Assembly: GCF_947495925.1 (NCBI RefSeq)
Contig: NZ_CANMAU010000002.1
Coordinates: 62,001-126,000, forward strand
Source: an uncultured Algibacter sp.
GTDB lineage: Bacteria > Bacteroidota > Bacteroidia > Flavobacteriales > Flavobacteriaceae
DNA length: 64,000 bases
Direction: 5' to 3'
Shown: positions 17,767-26,282 of the stretch, in pieces
How positions within the stretch are numbered: position 1 is the stretch's first letter
Layout of the letters: every line of letters starts with the position of its first letter
The notes under the pieces: generated by a model
Databases searched by the model: none
The model's input: the letters and a program-made list of their open reading frames with translations, nothing else
Told to the model about the DNA's origin: nothing
Translations under genes and position numbers: made by a program

Positions 17767-19176
17767 ATGGAATATAAACGCGGAAGATATTCGTGGTTAT
17801 TAAGACCTGCATTAATCGTTTACGATCTATTAGTTATAAATTTCTTTGCATTTTATTTATTGAGTTTAAATGAAGAGAATTTATATTTCTTTTCTTCAGA
17901 ATTCTTTAATAATAAGAATATTCTTTACGTCATTTATTCTATAACATTGTGGCTTTTATCTACGCATTTATTGAAGTTTTATGGAGTATATAGGTATACT
18001 TCGTTTCTCAATATCTTATCTCTACTAGTTAAGCAGTTTTTAGCATTTGCTTTAATAGTGTTTGCTTTTATTGGTGTATTTCGAAGTATTAATTTAGAAG
18101 TTTTTACGGTATTAAAGTATGTGCTCTATAGTTTCATATTAATTGGTTTAGTGAAAATATTGAGCTATTATGCTTTAAAAAAAATTAGAATTTATTTAAA
18201 AGGGAATTTAAGAAATGTAATAGTTATCGGCAGTGGGAAAGGAATTCAAGAGCTTAAATCTATTTTTAATAATGAAAAAGAATTGGGTTATAAAATAGTG
18301 GCAGCGTTTAGCGATATTAAAGGAGATAACATAAATGGAACGATTAATGACAGTTTAACTTATTTAAAAGAGTCTAATGGCATTGATGAAATGTATTGTG
18401 CCATTGATGAGTTAACAGAAAAGCAAATTAATGAATTCGTGAAATATTCGAATATTAATCATTGTAATATTAAGTTTATTTCAAATACCTCAAAGCTTAT
18501 TACCAAGAGACTTCATACAGATTATTATAACTATCTCCCAGTAATGTCTATTCAACAAGTGTCATTGAATACAGATGTAAATAAATTTGTTAAAAGAGGG
18601 TTCGATATATGTTTTTCCCTAATTGTTTTAGTTTTTATACTTCCATGGGTTTCGATTATTCTATTTATTCTTATAAAAATGGAATCTAAAGGTCCATTAT
18701 TCTATAGGCATAAAAGAAACGGAATAAATTATAAAGAGTTTTATTGTTATAAGTTTAGGTCATTAACCGTAACTAAAGAATTTGAAGGGACTTATGTTAA
18801 GCAAGATGACATAAGGCTTACAAAAGTTGGTAGTTTTTTACGTAAAACAAGTCTGGATGAATTACCTCAATTTATAAACGTATTAAAAGGAGATATGAGT
18901 GTAGTTGGACCAAGACCACATATGCTATCATATACAGATGATTATTCAAAAAAAATCGATAAGTATAATTTTATTTTTAGGCACCACGTTAAACCCGGCA
19001 TTACCGGTCTTGCTCAAATAAAAGGGTATAGAGGTGAGGTGGAAACCGACATTGATATAATCAATAGAGTGAAGTATGATATTTTTTATATTGAAAATTG
19101 GTCTTTACTTCTAGATTTAAAAATAATATTTCAGACCATTATTAATGCCTTAAGAGGGGAAGATAAAGCATATTAA
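17767..19176 (+). CDS. Undecaprenyl-phosphate sugar phosphotransferase (initiating transferase, copy 2)
   Basis: A 469-residue paralogue of the preceding gene with the same order: membrane segments in residues 10-130, a Rossmann-like region beginning NVIVIGSGKG, another membrane segment near 275-300, then the catalytic block with KFRSLTV, LTKVGSFLRKTSLDELPQF, GDMSVVGPRPH and PGITGLAQIKGYRGE. The last 40 residues are nearly identical to copy 1, while the central Rossmann region diverges more. All catalytic motifs are intact, so both copies look functional. It starts with ATG, 79 nt after copy 1, and is followed two bases later by a glycosyltransferase gene. The two may use different sugars or act in different glycans. 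Confidence 0.92.
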   Translation: MEYKRGRYSWLLRPALIVYDLLVINFFAFYLLSLNEENLYFFSSEFFNNKNILYVIYSITLWLLSTHLLKFYGVYRYTSFLNILSLLVKQFLAFALIVFAFIGVFRSINLEVFTVLKYVLYSFILIGLVKILSYYALKKIRIYLKGNLRNVIVIGSGKGIQELKSIFNNEKELGYKIVAAFSDIKGDNINGTINDSLTYLKESNGIDEMYCAIDELTEKQINEFVKYSNINHCNIKFISNTSKLITKRLHTDYYNYLPVMSIQQVSLNTDVNKFVKRGFDICFSLIVLVFILPWVSIILFILIKMESKGPLFYRHKRNGINYKEFYCYKFRSLTVTKEFEGTYVKQDDIRLTKVGSFLRKTSLDELPQFINVLKGDMSVVGPRPHMLSYTDDYSKKIDKYNFIFRHHVKPGITGLAQIKGYRGEVETDIDIINRVKYDIFYIENWSLLLDLKIIFQTIINALRGEDKAY

Positions 19177-19178
19177 TT

Positions 19179-19958
19179 TTGAGCTCACTTGTATCTATAA
19201 TAACACCCATGTATAATTCTGAAGTTTTTATATCAGAAACTATAAACAGTGTTGTTAATCAATCATATAAAAATTGGGAACTATTATTAGTTGATGATTG
19301 TTCGACAGACAATACACTTAAAATAGTTCAACCTTTTCTTGAAGAATTTAACAATATTATACTTTTAAAAAACAAAAAGAATTCGGGTGCTGCAATTTCT
19401 AGAAATAAAGGGATAGAGGCTGCGAATGGCGATTTTATTGCATTTCTTGATGCAGATGATTTATGGAAACCAAATAAACTAGAAGTGCAACTTCAATATA
19501 TGGGCCCTGATGATTTTGATGTTAGCTTCAGTAGTTATGAACAGATTAATGAGGTTGGGGAATTATTAAATAAAAAAGTAAGGGCATTGGAGCTTTTAAC
19601 TTATAAAAAGCTTTTAAAAAGTAATTATATAGGTAATCTTACGGGAATGTATAGTGTTAAATCTTTAAACCGAATTACAACTCCTAATTTAAGAAAAAGG
19701 CAGGATTGGTTGTTATGGCTGTTGGCTATCGAAAAGTCTGGTAAGCCAGCGAAAGGGATTCAAGAACCACTTGCTTACTATAGAGTTAGAGATAATTCTA
19801 TATCTTCGAACAAACTTGACCTTTTAAAATATAATTATTGGGTTTATAGGAAAGGATTGGGGTATTCTACTATGAAGTCTGTTTTTAGTATGATAGTTTT
19901 CTTAAAAGAACACTTTTTTGTTAAGTCTAAGCAAGTAGTAACTACAAATGAGATTTAA
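19179..19958 (+). CDS. Glycosyltransferase family 2
   Basis: A 259-residue GT-A glycosyltransferase. It shows SIITPMYNSEVFI at the N-terminus, LLVDDCSTDNT, the GAAISRNKGI helix, the FLDADDLWKPNK metal-binding motif and the KRQDWLLWL block near residue 170. The start is a TTG codon at 19179, because the first ATG (19210) would remove the first beta strand. It begins two bases after the stop of the second sugar transferase and its 3' end overlaps the convergent adenylate-forming gene by 17 bases. It is likely the first glycosyltransferase acting after one of the initiating transferases; this is inference from position. Confidence 0.9.
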   Translation: MSSLVSIITPMYNSEVFISETINSVVNQSYKNWELLLVDDCSTDNTLKIVQPFLEEFNNIILLKNKKNSGAAISRNKGIEAANGDFIAFLDADDLWKPNKLEVQLQYMGPDDFDVSFSSYEQINEVGELLNKKVRALELLTYKKLLKSNYIGNLTGMYSVKSLNRITTPNLRKRQDWLLWLLAIEKSGKPAKGIQEPLAYYRVRDNSISSNKLDLLKYNYWVYRKGLGYSTMKSVFSMIVFLKEHFFVKSKQVVTTNEI

Positions 19959-21255
19959 ACTGCTTTAATTTACCTCGATTAGAACGATCTAGTTTTTCTT
20001 TTCTTTTAAAAATTAAATTTAAATTAGGTTCTAAATACTTAGAGACAGCCTTTTTAATGCCATCTATGTTTTCATCATTAAGGAGATTCGAGCTAACGTA
20101 AGTTATTTTAAAGGTATCTAATTTTAACTGTTCAATTACAAATTCCTTTACATTACTTTTTTCTTCTATAACTGTTTTAGTAACATAATAAAATGTTAGA
20201 CCAGCGGCTTTTTTACCACTAGGTAATTTAACAATATCATTAGTTCTGCCAATTAATTTGTCAAGTATTGGTTTTCGGGTGGAACTTGATTTTGATAAGA
20301 TTCCAATATCGCCCAAATCATACCTAATCATAGGATGGGCTTTATTGTAAAGTGATGTAATAACTATGCGTCCTTCTTCACCGTAAGGTAAAATCTTGCC
20401 GTTTTCGTCTAGAATTTCAATAAATAGATCCTCACTATTAACAAGCCATTGATCTTTTTTGTTCTGAAAGGCAATTAATCCAAGTTCAGCTGCACCATAT
20501 TCGTTAATAATGGGAATTCCTAATTGAGATTCTAATAATAATTTGTCAGATTCGAATAGCATTTCAGAAGTTACAATACAAGCTTTAAGAGAAGTGCTCA
20601 GTGTTTTTAATACAGTAGACTTTCGCTTTAAATACTTAGCAAGTTGTACTATAGAACTGGTATAACCATTGATATAATCAAATGTAGTCGATTTGAATTT
20701 ATCCAGATTTCTTTCCATTTGTTCATCACTTAAATCGAATACTGAAAAACGAAACCGATTGCTAAAAAAATCTTTTAGCCGTTCTTTATAATACCCTTTT
20801 TTGTCTAAAGGGATGCCATAAAAACGTGCTTGTTTAGATGAATTAGGGTTGATGTTAAACCATGAATATCGATCAATAAAATTAGCCCAAGTTAACGCAT
20901 GGCAAAACTTATCTTTTGCAAAAATAAAAGGATCACCAGATGAGCCTGAAGTTTTATTTATGTAGCTATTACTTTTTGTAAATCCATCTGACAGACGGTT
21001 TGACAATGGTTGCTGTAAATCTTTTTTTGTCATTACAGGTATACTATTCCAATCCGAGGAATCAATATCAATGTTAGTACAAAAAGATTTATAGAAAGTA
21101 TTATGCTTTAAATGATAATCTACGATTTCCTTCTTTTTGGTCTCTAGGTATACCCTAAACTCTGTTTCATTTTTAGCTTGAATGGACTTTAAATGAGCTA
21201 AAGCTTTCTTAATAGGAAAGCCATTTAGTTTTAGAGAAAGATTAAATAAATTCAT
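19942..21255 (-). CDS. CapK-like phenylacetate-CoA ligase family adenylate-forming enzyme
   Basis: A 437-residue protein of the PaaK/CapK branch of adenylate-forming enzymes, found often in capsule and O-antigen loci with unknown substrates. The ATP-binding loop reads NKTSGSSGDPF, followed by INEYGAAELG, a motif block like the family's Y-G-x-x-E, then RYDLGDIG and KLIGRTNDIVKLPSGKK. The C-terminal lid domain is present. It lies opposite to the polysaccharide genes with a convergent 17-base overlap of the last glycosyltransferase, and it marks the end of the locus. A role in activating an acyl or amino acid group for glycan decoration is plausible but unproven. Confidence 0.82.
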   Translation of the reverse strand: MNLFNLSLKLNGFPIKKALAHLKSIQAKNETEFRVYLETKKKEIVDYHLKHNTFYKSFCTNIDIDSSDWNSIPVMTKKDLQQPLSNRLSDGFTKSNSYINKTSGSSGDPFIFAKDKFCHALTWANFIDRYSWFNINPNSSKQARFYGIPLDKKGYYKERLKDFFSNRFRFSVFDLSDEQMERNLDKFKSTTFDYINGYTSSIVQLAKYLKRKSTVLKTLSTSLKACIVTSEMLFESDKLLLESQLGIPIINEYGAAELGLIAFQNKKDQWLVNSEDLFIEILDENGKILPYGEEGRIVITSLYNKAHPMIRYDLGDIGILSKSSSTRKPILDKLIGRTNDIVKLPSGKKAAGLTFYYVTKTVIEEKSNVKEFVIEQLKLDTFKITYVSSNLLNDENIDGIKKAVSKYLEPNLNLIFKRKEKLDRSNRGKLKQFKSHL

Positions 21256-21270
21256 AGTTCAAACAAAAAA

Positions 21271-21278
21271 CAAAGCTA
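21271..21278 (-). promoter_or_regulatory. Candidate -7 promoter box for the CapK-like gene
   Basis: On the minus strand this reads TAGCTTTG, a full match to TAnnTTTG, 15 nt before the ATG at 21255. The -33 element is not clear. Confidence 0.4.
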
Positions 21279-21352
21279 AATATAATTCCCGTTTTTGTTT
21301 AAAAATTATTAAAAAATAGAAGACTTATTCGCGGCTTATTATAAAAACCCAT

Positions 21353-21360
21353 TATTTTTG
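21353..21360 (+). promoter_or_regulatory. Candidate -7 promoter box for purD
   Basis: TATTTTTG matches TAnnTTTG, 22 nt before the purD ATG at 21383. The -33 region has no clear TTTG. The spacing to the start codon is typical of flavobacterial genes. Confidence 0.45.
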
Positions 21361-21382
21361 CAACTCATTAAAAAACGTAACA

Positions 21383-22654
21383 ATGAATATCTTAATTCTT
21401 GGATCTGGTGGGAGAGAACATACATTTGCTTGGAAAATAGCACAAAGCCCTAAATGTGATCAACTATATGTAGCTCCTGGTAACTCAGGAACAGATAAAG
21501 TTGGGACCAATGTAAATTTAAGTGTGACAGATTTTGCTGCCATAAAAGCTTTGGTATTAGAGAAAAAGATTGATATGGTTGTTGTTGGACCGGAAGATCC
21601 TCTTGTGCAAGGTGTTCATGATTTCTTTTTAAATGATGATGCTATCAAACATGTATCGGTTATTGGTCCTCAAAAAAAAGCTGCAGAATTAGAGGGAAGT
21701 AAAGAATTTGCTAAGGAGTTTTTATTTAGGCATAACATTCCAACGGCTGCTTATGAAAGTTTTACAAAGGAAACTGTTGAAAAAGGATACAGATTTCTTG
21801 AGACTTTAAATGCGCCATATGTGTTGAAAGCAGATGGTTTAGCTGCGGGAAAAGGCGTTGTTATTTTAAACAATTTAGAAGAGGCTAAAGCCGAATTAAA
21901 AAGTATGCTTGTTGATGCTAAGTTTGGACAGGCTAGTACGAAAGTTGTTATTGAAGAGTTTCTTGATGGGATAGAATTAAGTTGCTTTGTTCTAACAGAT
22001 GGAGAAAATTATAAAATATTACCAACTGCTAAAGACTATAAGCGTATTGGAGAAGGCGATACTGGATTGAATACCGGTGGTATGGGAGCAGTTTCTCCTG
22101 TACCGTTTGCAACAGATGAATTTTTAAATAAAATAGAAGAACGTATTGTAAAACCGACAATTTCAGGATTTAAGAAAGATAATTTACCTTATGTTGGGTT
22201 TGTTTTTATTGGACTTATAAAAGTAGGTGATGAGCCTAAAGTGATTGAATATAACGTTAGAATGGGTGACCCTGAGACAGAAGTTGTTTTTCCAAGGCTA
22301 AGAAATGATTTAGTTGAGGTACTACAGGCTATGGCTAATGGAACTTTAGATGAAATTAATATTGAAATTGACGAACGCGCTGCTACAACAATAATGTTAG
22401 TGTCTGGTGGTTATCCTGAAGCTTATGAAAAAGGTAAAGTGATTTCTGGTGTTGATACCATTGAAGACTCTCTTGCTTTTCATGCTGGAGCAGTAATAAA
22501 GGATGGTGATATAGTAACTTCCGGCGGACGTGTAATGGCTATTACATCATATGGGAATACGTATCAAGAGGCCATAAAAAAATCTTACCAAAACATAGAA
22601 AAACTACATTTTGATAAGATGAAATATCGTAAGGATATTGGTTTCGATTTATAA
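21383..22654 (+). CDS. purD: Phosphoribosylamine--glycine ligase (GAR synthetase)
   Basis: Second step of de novo purine synthesis: ATP-dependent ligation of glycine to 5-phosphoribosylamine. The 423-residue ATP-grasp protein shows the N-terminal LGSGGREHTFAWKIA motif, APGNSGT, VVVGPEDPLVQG, the ATP-grasp segment VLKADGLAAGKGVVI, LNTGGMGAVSP, and YNVRMGDPETEV. Length is normal for the single-function bacterial enzyme. It overlaps the convergent small membrane protein gene by six bases. Confidence 0.97.
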   Translation: MNILILGSGGREHTFAWKIAQSPKCDQLYVAPGNSGTDKVGTNVNLSVTDFAAIKALVLEKKIDMVVVGPEDPLVQGVHDFFLNDDAIKHVSVIGPQKKAAELEGSKEFAKEFLFRHNIPTAAYESFTKETVEKGYRFLETLNAPYVLKADGLAAGKGVVILNNLEEAKAELKSMLVDAKFGQASTKVVIEEFLDGIELSCFVLTDGENYKILPTAKDYKRIGEGDTGLNTGGMGAVSPVPFATDEFLNKIEERIVKPTISGFKKDNLPYVGFVFIGLIKVGDEPKVIEYNVRMGDPETEVVFPRLRNDLVEVLQAMANGTLDEINIEIDERAATTIMLVSGGYPEAYEKGKVISGVDTIEDSLAFHAGAVIKDGDIVTSGGRVMAITSYGNTYQEAIKKSYQNIEKLHFDKMKYRKDIGFDL

Positions 22655-22876
22655 AAACGAATGAGAAGAAATACTCTTATCTTCTTCGTTATTGTCATTG
22701 AAACCTTTTAATTGGATCATCCAATATACCATGGCAACAAAACCAACAACTATAAAAATCCATGAGATTAAGTTTGCAGTAAACCAGCTTTCAAGTTCTA
22801 AAGCTCTTAAAGCATCCATAGGAGCGAAAAGAACATTTACAAATAAGTCTTGTATAGCGTAAAAGAAATCAGTCAT
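22649..22876 (-). CDS. Small membrane protein (probably DUF6341)
   Basis: A 75-residue protein with one strong transmembrane segment (about residues 32-55, IFIVVGFVAMVYWMIQL region) preceded by an amphipathic stretch and followed by an acidic tail rich in Asn, Asp and Glu. I recall this as a small flavobacterial family near purD, probably named DUF6341; function unknown. The start is placed at the ATG at 22876 rather than 22939, because the longer version would begin upstream of the likely transcript start (a -7 box at 22929-22936). It is convergent with purD, overlapping it by six bases, and divergent from the next membrane protein. Confidence 0.75.
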   Translation of the reverse strand: MTDFFYAIQDLFVNVLFAPMDALRALELESWFTANLISWIFIVVGFVAMVYWMIQLKGFNDNNEEDKSISSHSFL

Positions 22877-22928
22877 TTGTGTTTGTTTATTAATTACCAA
22901 CCGTTTTTTAGTTAGTATATTTACAGAG

Positions 22929-22958
22929 CAAAAATACAAAAACCCTTAATGATAACAA
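22929..22958 (-). promoter_or_regulatory. Candidate promoter for the small membrane protein gene
   Basis: The minus strand has TTG (22958-22956), 19 nt of spacing, then TATTTTTG (22936-22929), which fits the Bacteroidota -33/-7 arrangement. It lies about 50 nt before the ATG at 22876 and overlaps the first codons of the divergent gene at 22949. Confidence 0.4.
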
Positions 22959-23872
22959 GTTTTTTTAATAAATCTAGGCCAACAAACTTTCTCATTGTTT
23001 TTGCTGTTACTCTTTTAGCTTTTATAATTGCAAGAATTCCTATAATTTGTGGTGGTATATCAGGTGAGTTTCTAATTAAACAATCGACCTTATTGTTTGT
23101 AATTTTATCTTCTATTTTATTGCTTAATTTCATAGCAACTAAGAATAGTTTAACTCATAATAGTAATTTTGAATTATTACTTTTTAGTTTATTCTTACTA
23201 TTTATACCTCTTACTACAGCGAGTTCCGATATTTTATTGTCTAATTTTTTTGTGTTATTGGGGTTAAGACGAATAATTAGTTTACATACTGAAAAGGATA
23301 CTAAAAAAAAGCTTTTCGATGCTGCCTTTTGGATTGGTATTGCTGCTTTATTTTATTTCTGGTCTATTTTGTTTTTTGCCTTGATAATTGCGTCATTAGT
23401 GCTTTATACCGATAAGAATTTAAGACATTGGATATTACCATTTTTAGGCATTCTTTCCGTTTTTTTAATAACTTCAGCCCTATCAATAGTTTTGTATGAT
23501 AACTTTTTCGAAATATTTGATTTACCTCCAGAGATGAGTTATGAATTTGAGGCCTATAATTCTCTTAAATATTTAATAGCGATTACGGTACTTTTATCTT
23601 TTGGAGTCTGGTCTTCCATTTTTTACTTGCAGAATATTAAGAAGAAAAAAAAGGTTTATCGAGTATCCTTTAAAACCATTATAATAGCCATGTTTATTGG
23701 GTTTTTTATAGTCATACAAGTGCCAGATAAAAATGGAGCAGAGTTTCTTTTTTTGTATGCACCATTATCTATTGTAATTGCTAATTATATTGAAATAATT
23801 CAAGATAAATGGTTTAAAGAAGTGTTTTTGTCTATTCTTATTGTTGTGCCATTTATTTTACTATTGCTGTAG
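22949..23872 (+). CDS. Polytopic membrane protein (probably DUF6427)
   Basis: A 307-residue protein with about 8-9 hydrophobic segments and short loops, starting MITSFFNKSRPTNF. I recall this as a conserved Bacteroidota membrane family, probably DUF6427, that often lies beside upp and purD. The overall look resembles glycosyltransferase-type or mannosyltransferase-like membrane proteins without a recognisable catalytic motif. No signal peptide cleavage is expected. Its 3' end overlaps the convergent upp gene by 12 bases. Function is unknown. Confidence 0.75.
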   Translation: MITSFFNKSRPTNFLIVFAVTLLAFIIARIPIICGGISGEFLIKQSTLLFVILSSILLLNFIATKNSLTHNSNFELLLFSLFLLFIPLTTASSDILLSNFFVLLGLRRIISLHTEKDTKKKLFDAAFWIGIAALFYFWSILFFALIIASLVLYTDKNLRHWILPFLGILSVFLITSALSIVLYDNFFEIFDLPPEMSYEFEAYNSLKYLIAITVLLSFGVWSSIFYLQNIKKKKKVYRVSFKTIIIAMFIGFFIVIQVPDKNGAEFLFLYAPLSIVIANYIEIIQDKWFKEVFLSILIVVPFILLLL

Positions 23873-24520
23873 TTTTCCTCCAAAAGCCAAATCACCGGCG
23901 TCTCCAATTCCCGGAATAATATACCCATTGTTATTTAGTGTTTTGTCTATAGCCGCAATCCATAAATGAGCCTCACTGTTAAATTGTTTGCTTATAAAGT
24001 TAATGCCCTCTTGGGCTCCAATAACACTAACCAAATGCACCTCCTTAGGTATACCGTATGGTTTAAGAGCTTCAAATGTAGAAAGTATTGATTGGCCAGT
24101 GGCGAGCATAGGATCGGCTAAAATTAAGGTTTTGTTTTCTAAATCCGGACAAGCTAAATATTCAACAATGATTTCAAAACTTTCAGAATTAGTTTTGTGG
24201 TGTCTATAAGCTGAGATAAACGCATTTTCGGCTTTGTCAAAACAATTTAATAAACCATTATGTAGAGGAACACCAGCTCTTAAAATGGAACAGATAACAA
24301 GATCGTCAGTTAATAGGTTTATCGAACTATTACCAAGAGGCGTTTTAATCGATTTTTTTTGGTAACACAAGCTTTTACTCATTTCATAGCCTAAAATTTC
24401 GCCAATGCGTTCTATGTTTTTTCTAAATCGCATTCTATCCTTTTGAATACGTATGTCTCTTATCTCAGATAGAAATGTATTTAAAACTGAATTTTGCTCA
24501 GAAATGTTATGAATGTGCAT
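23861..24520 (-). CDS. upp: Uracil phosphoribosyltransferase
   Basis: Pyrimidine salvage enzyme: uracil plus PRPP gives UMP. The protein, about 219 residues, shows an RMRFRKNIERIGEILGYE segment, ICSILRAGVPLHNGLL, the PRPP-binding loop LILADPMLATGQS, and the uracil-binding C-terminus YIIPGIGDAGDLAFGG. I choose the ATG at 24520 (MHIHNISEQNSVL). The ATGs at 24544 and 24643 lie too near or beyond the predicted -7 box at 24554-24561. It is convergent with the upstream-numbered membrane gene and divergent from the DUF4254 gene. Confidence 0.95.
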   Translation of the reverse strand: MHIHNISEQNSVLNTFLSEIRDIRIQKDRMRFRKNIERIGEILGYEMSKSLCYQKKSIKTPLGNSSINLLTDDLVICSILRAGVPLHNGLLNCFDKAENAFISAYRHHKTNSESFEIIVEYLACPDLENKTLILADPMLATGQSILSTFEALKPYGIPKEVHLVSVIGAQEGINFISKQFNSEAHLWIAAIDKTLNNNGYIIPGIGDAGDLAFGGKLQQ

Positions 24521-24553
24521 AAGCTCTTGTTGGTTTATCAACATAAAGTTAAT

Positions 24554-24571
24554 CAAATATAAGTATCTTTG
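24554..24571. promoter_or_regulatory. Back-to-back divergent -7 boxes (upp and DUF4254 gene)
   Basis: The minus strand has TATATTTG at 24561-24554 and the plus strand has TATCTTTG at 24564-24571, both matching TAnnTTTG and separated by two bases. They are placed correctly for upp (start 24520) and for the DUF4254 gene (start 24590). Neither has an obvious -33 TTTG. Confidence 0.45.
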
Positions 24572-24589
24572 TGTTTTAAATATAACACT

Positions 24590-25195
24590 ATGTTTACAAC
24601 TAAAGCAAATAAAATATTTCAAGACGTTATTGAACAATATCACATCGTTAATACGGTAGATCAGCCTTTTAAAAACCCGTATGATAAAAGTGATTTATTA
24701 GAACATTTATTATATAGAAAATGTTGGATTGATACCGTGCAGTGGCATTATGAAGATATTATTCGCGATCCTCAAATTGATCCAGTTGCGGCGTTGACTT
24801 TAAAGCGTCAGATTGATGCATCAAACCAAGATAGAACCGATATGGTTGAGTATATTGATAGTTATTTTTTAGAAAAATATAAAGACGTTTCTGCTAAAGA
24901 AGGTGCGACCATCAACACAGAAAGTCCTGCATGGGGCGTAGATAGACTTTCCATTTTGGCGCTCAAGGTTTACCATATGAATGAAGAAGCAACCAGAGAA
25001 GACGCCTCAGAGTCTCATAGGTCTGCTTGCCAAGCAAAATTGAACGTTTTATTAGAACAACGGGTTGATTTGTCTACTGCCATTGATACACTTTTAAGCG
25101 ATATTGAAAAGGGAGATAAATACATGAAAGTTTACAAACAAATGAAAATGTATAATGACGATGAGTTAAATCCAGTTCTTCGTTCTCAAAAATGA
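24590..25195 (+). CDS. DUF4254 domain-containing protein
   Basis: A 201-residue soluble, mostly helical protein. It starts at the ATG at 24590 (MFTTKANKIFQDVIEQYH), because the in-frame ATG at 24569 lies inside the predicted -7 box. Recognisable family stretches are NPYDKSDLLEHLLYRK, DTVQWHYEDIIRDP and DRLSILALKVYHM, the last containing the DR-x-SILxLKI motif. The function of DUF4254 is not known to me. The gene lies 46 nt upstream of a GT9 heptosyltransferase-like gene, a pairing I recall from other Bacteroidota, which suggests a link to lipopolysaccharide core assembly. Confidence 0.85.
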   Translation: MFTTKANKIFQDVIEQYHIVNTVDQPFKNPYDKSDLLEHLLYRKCWIDTVQWHYEDIIRDPQIDPVAALTLKRQIDASNQDRTDMVEYIDSYFLEKYKDVSAKEGATINTESPAWGVDRLSILALKVYHMNEEATREDASESHRSACQAKLNVLLEQRVDLSTAIDTLLSDIEKGDKYMKVYKQMKMYNDDELNPVLRSQK

Positions 25196-25241
25196 TTTTA
25201 TTCTATTTCGACTTATCAATAAATGTCCGTTGAAATAATTT

Positions 25242-26276
25242 ATGTCGAAAAAACATGAGCATATTTTAGTTGTACGTCTCTCAGCAATGGGAGACGTTGC
25301 TATGATTATTCCTGTTTTAAGGGTTTTTAGAGCACAATATCCCGAAGTTAAAATTTCGGTTCTAACACGTTCCTTTTTTAAACCTTTCTTTAGAGACCTA
25401 TCTGAGGTTGATGTTGTTTCTCCTAATTTAAAAGGAGAGCATAAAGGTGTTTTAGGAATTTATAAACTTAGTAGGACTCTAAACAAATGCGGTTTTACTA
25501 CTTTTGCCGATCTACATAATGTATTGAGAACCAATTTATTAAAGTTGTTTCTCAAAGATCTGAAATTTGCTAAATTAGATAAAGGCCGTAAGGAAAAAAG
25601 GGCATTAACTTCGGGCAAAATATTCAAGCAGCTTAAAACTACCCACATGCGTTATGCTGAGGTTTTTCAAAGCTTAGGTTATAAGTTGGATTTTTCAAAG
25701 CTTAACTTTCCAGAACCTGTTAATTTAAATTCAGAGCTTAAAGGTTTTATGGGTATAAATACTCAAAAGACTATTGGAATTGCACCTTTTGCCGCTTATA
25801 AAGGCAAGGTCTATCCACTAAATCTTATGAAAGAGGTTATAGAACAGCTTTCAAAAACAAACAAAGTGCTTCTATTTGGAGGAGGAGAAACTGAGACAGA
25901 AACCCTTAATAGTCTAGAAAGGCAGTTTCAAAATACAACGAATTTATCTGAAAAAATTACTCTTGACGAACAGTTGGATATTATTTCTAATTTAGATGTT
26001 ATGATTTCAATGGATTCCGGCAATGCGCATGTTGCTGCCATGCTTGGTATAAAGGTTATTACTATTTGGGGGGTAACACATCCATATGCCGGTTTTTCTC
26101 CATTTAATCAACCTGATGATTATGCGCTTACGCCTAATAGAAATGATTTCCCCTTAATACCAACATCAGTATATGGGAATACATATCCTGCAACTTATGA
26201 GTCTGTAGCTGGAAACATTTCTGTCGAGAAGGTCGTTAGTAAAGTGAACGAGGCTCTCAATGAGGTTTTAACATAA
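25242..26276 (+). CDS. Glycosyltransferase family 9 (heptosyltransferase-like)
   Basis: A 344-residue GT-B fold protein of the ADP-heptose:LPS heptosyltransferase family. It shows the N-terminal ILVVRLSAMGDVAMIIPVL motif, the IGIAPFAAYKGKVYP substrate-binding strand, a LLFGGGETE nucleotide-site segment, and the MISMDSGNAHVAAMLGIKVITIWG motif block with the conserved D-SG-x-HVA. Length is normal. It probably adds a core sugar to lipid A-core on the cytoplasmic face. It follows DUF4254 and is convergent with the first VCBS gene, six bases away. Confidence 0.92.
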   Translation: MSKKHEHILVVRLSAMGDVAMIIPVLRVFRAQYPEVKISVLTRSFFKPFFRDLSEVDVVSPNLKGEHKGVLGIYKLSRTLNKCGFTTFADLHNVLRTNLLKLFLKDLKFAKLDKGRKEKRALTSGKIFKQLKTTHMRYAEVFQSLGYKLDFSKLNFPEPVNLNSELKGFMGINTQKTIGIAPFAAYKGKVYPLNLMKEVIEQLSKTNKVLLFGGGETETETLNSLERQFQNTTNLSEKITLDEQLDIISNLDVMISMDSGNAHVAAMLGIKVITIWGVTHPYAGFSPFNQPDDYALTPNRNDFPLIPTSVYGNTYPATYESVAGNISVEKVVSKVNEALNEVLT

Positions 26277-26282
26277 GATTAA

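Noticed and set aside
16335-19176. Recent tandem duplication by a mobile element
   Set aside because: The two sugar transferases differ clearly in the middle and no flanking repeats are visible; ancient duplication or separate acquisition fits better.
22655-22710. Hairpin near the purD 3' end (AACGA...AGAAG with CTTCTTCGTT)
   Set aside because: The stem has a bulge and lies inside the convergent small membrane protein gene, without a T run; too weak to call a terminator.
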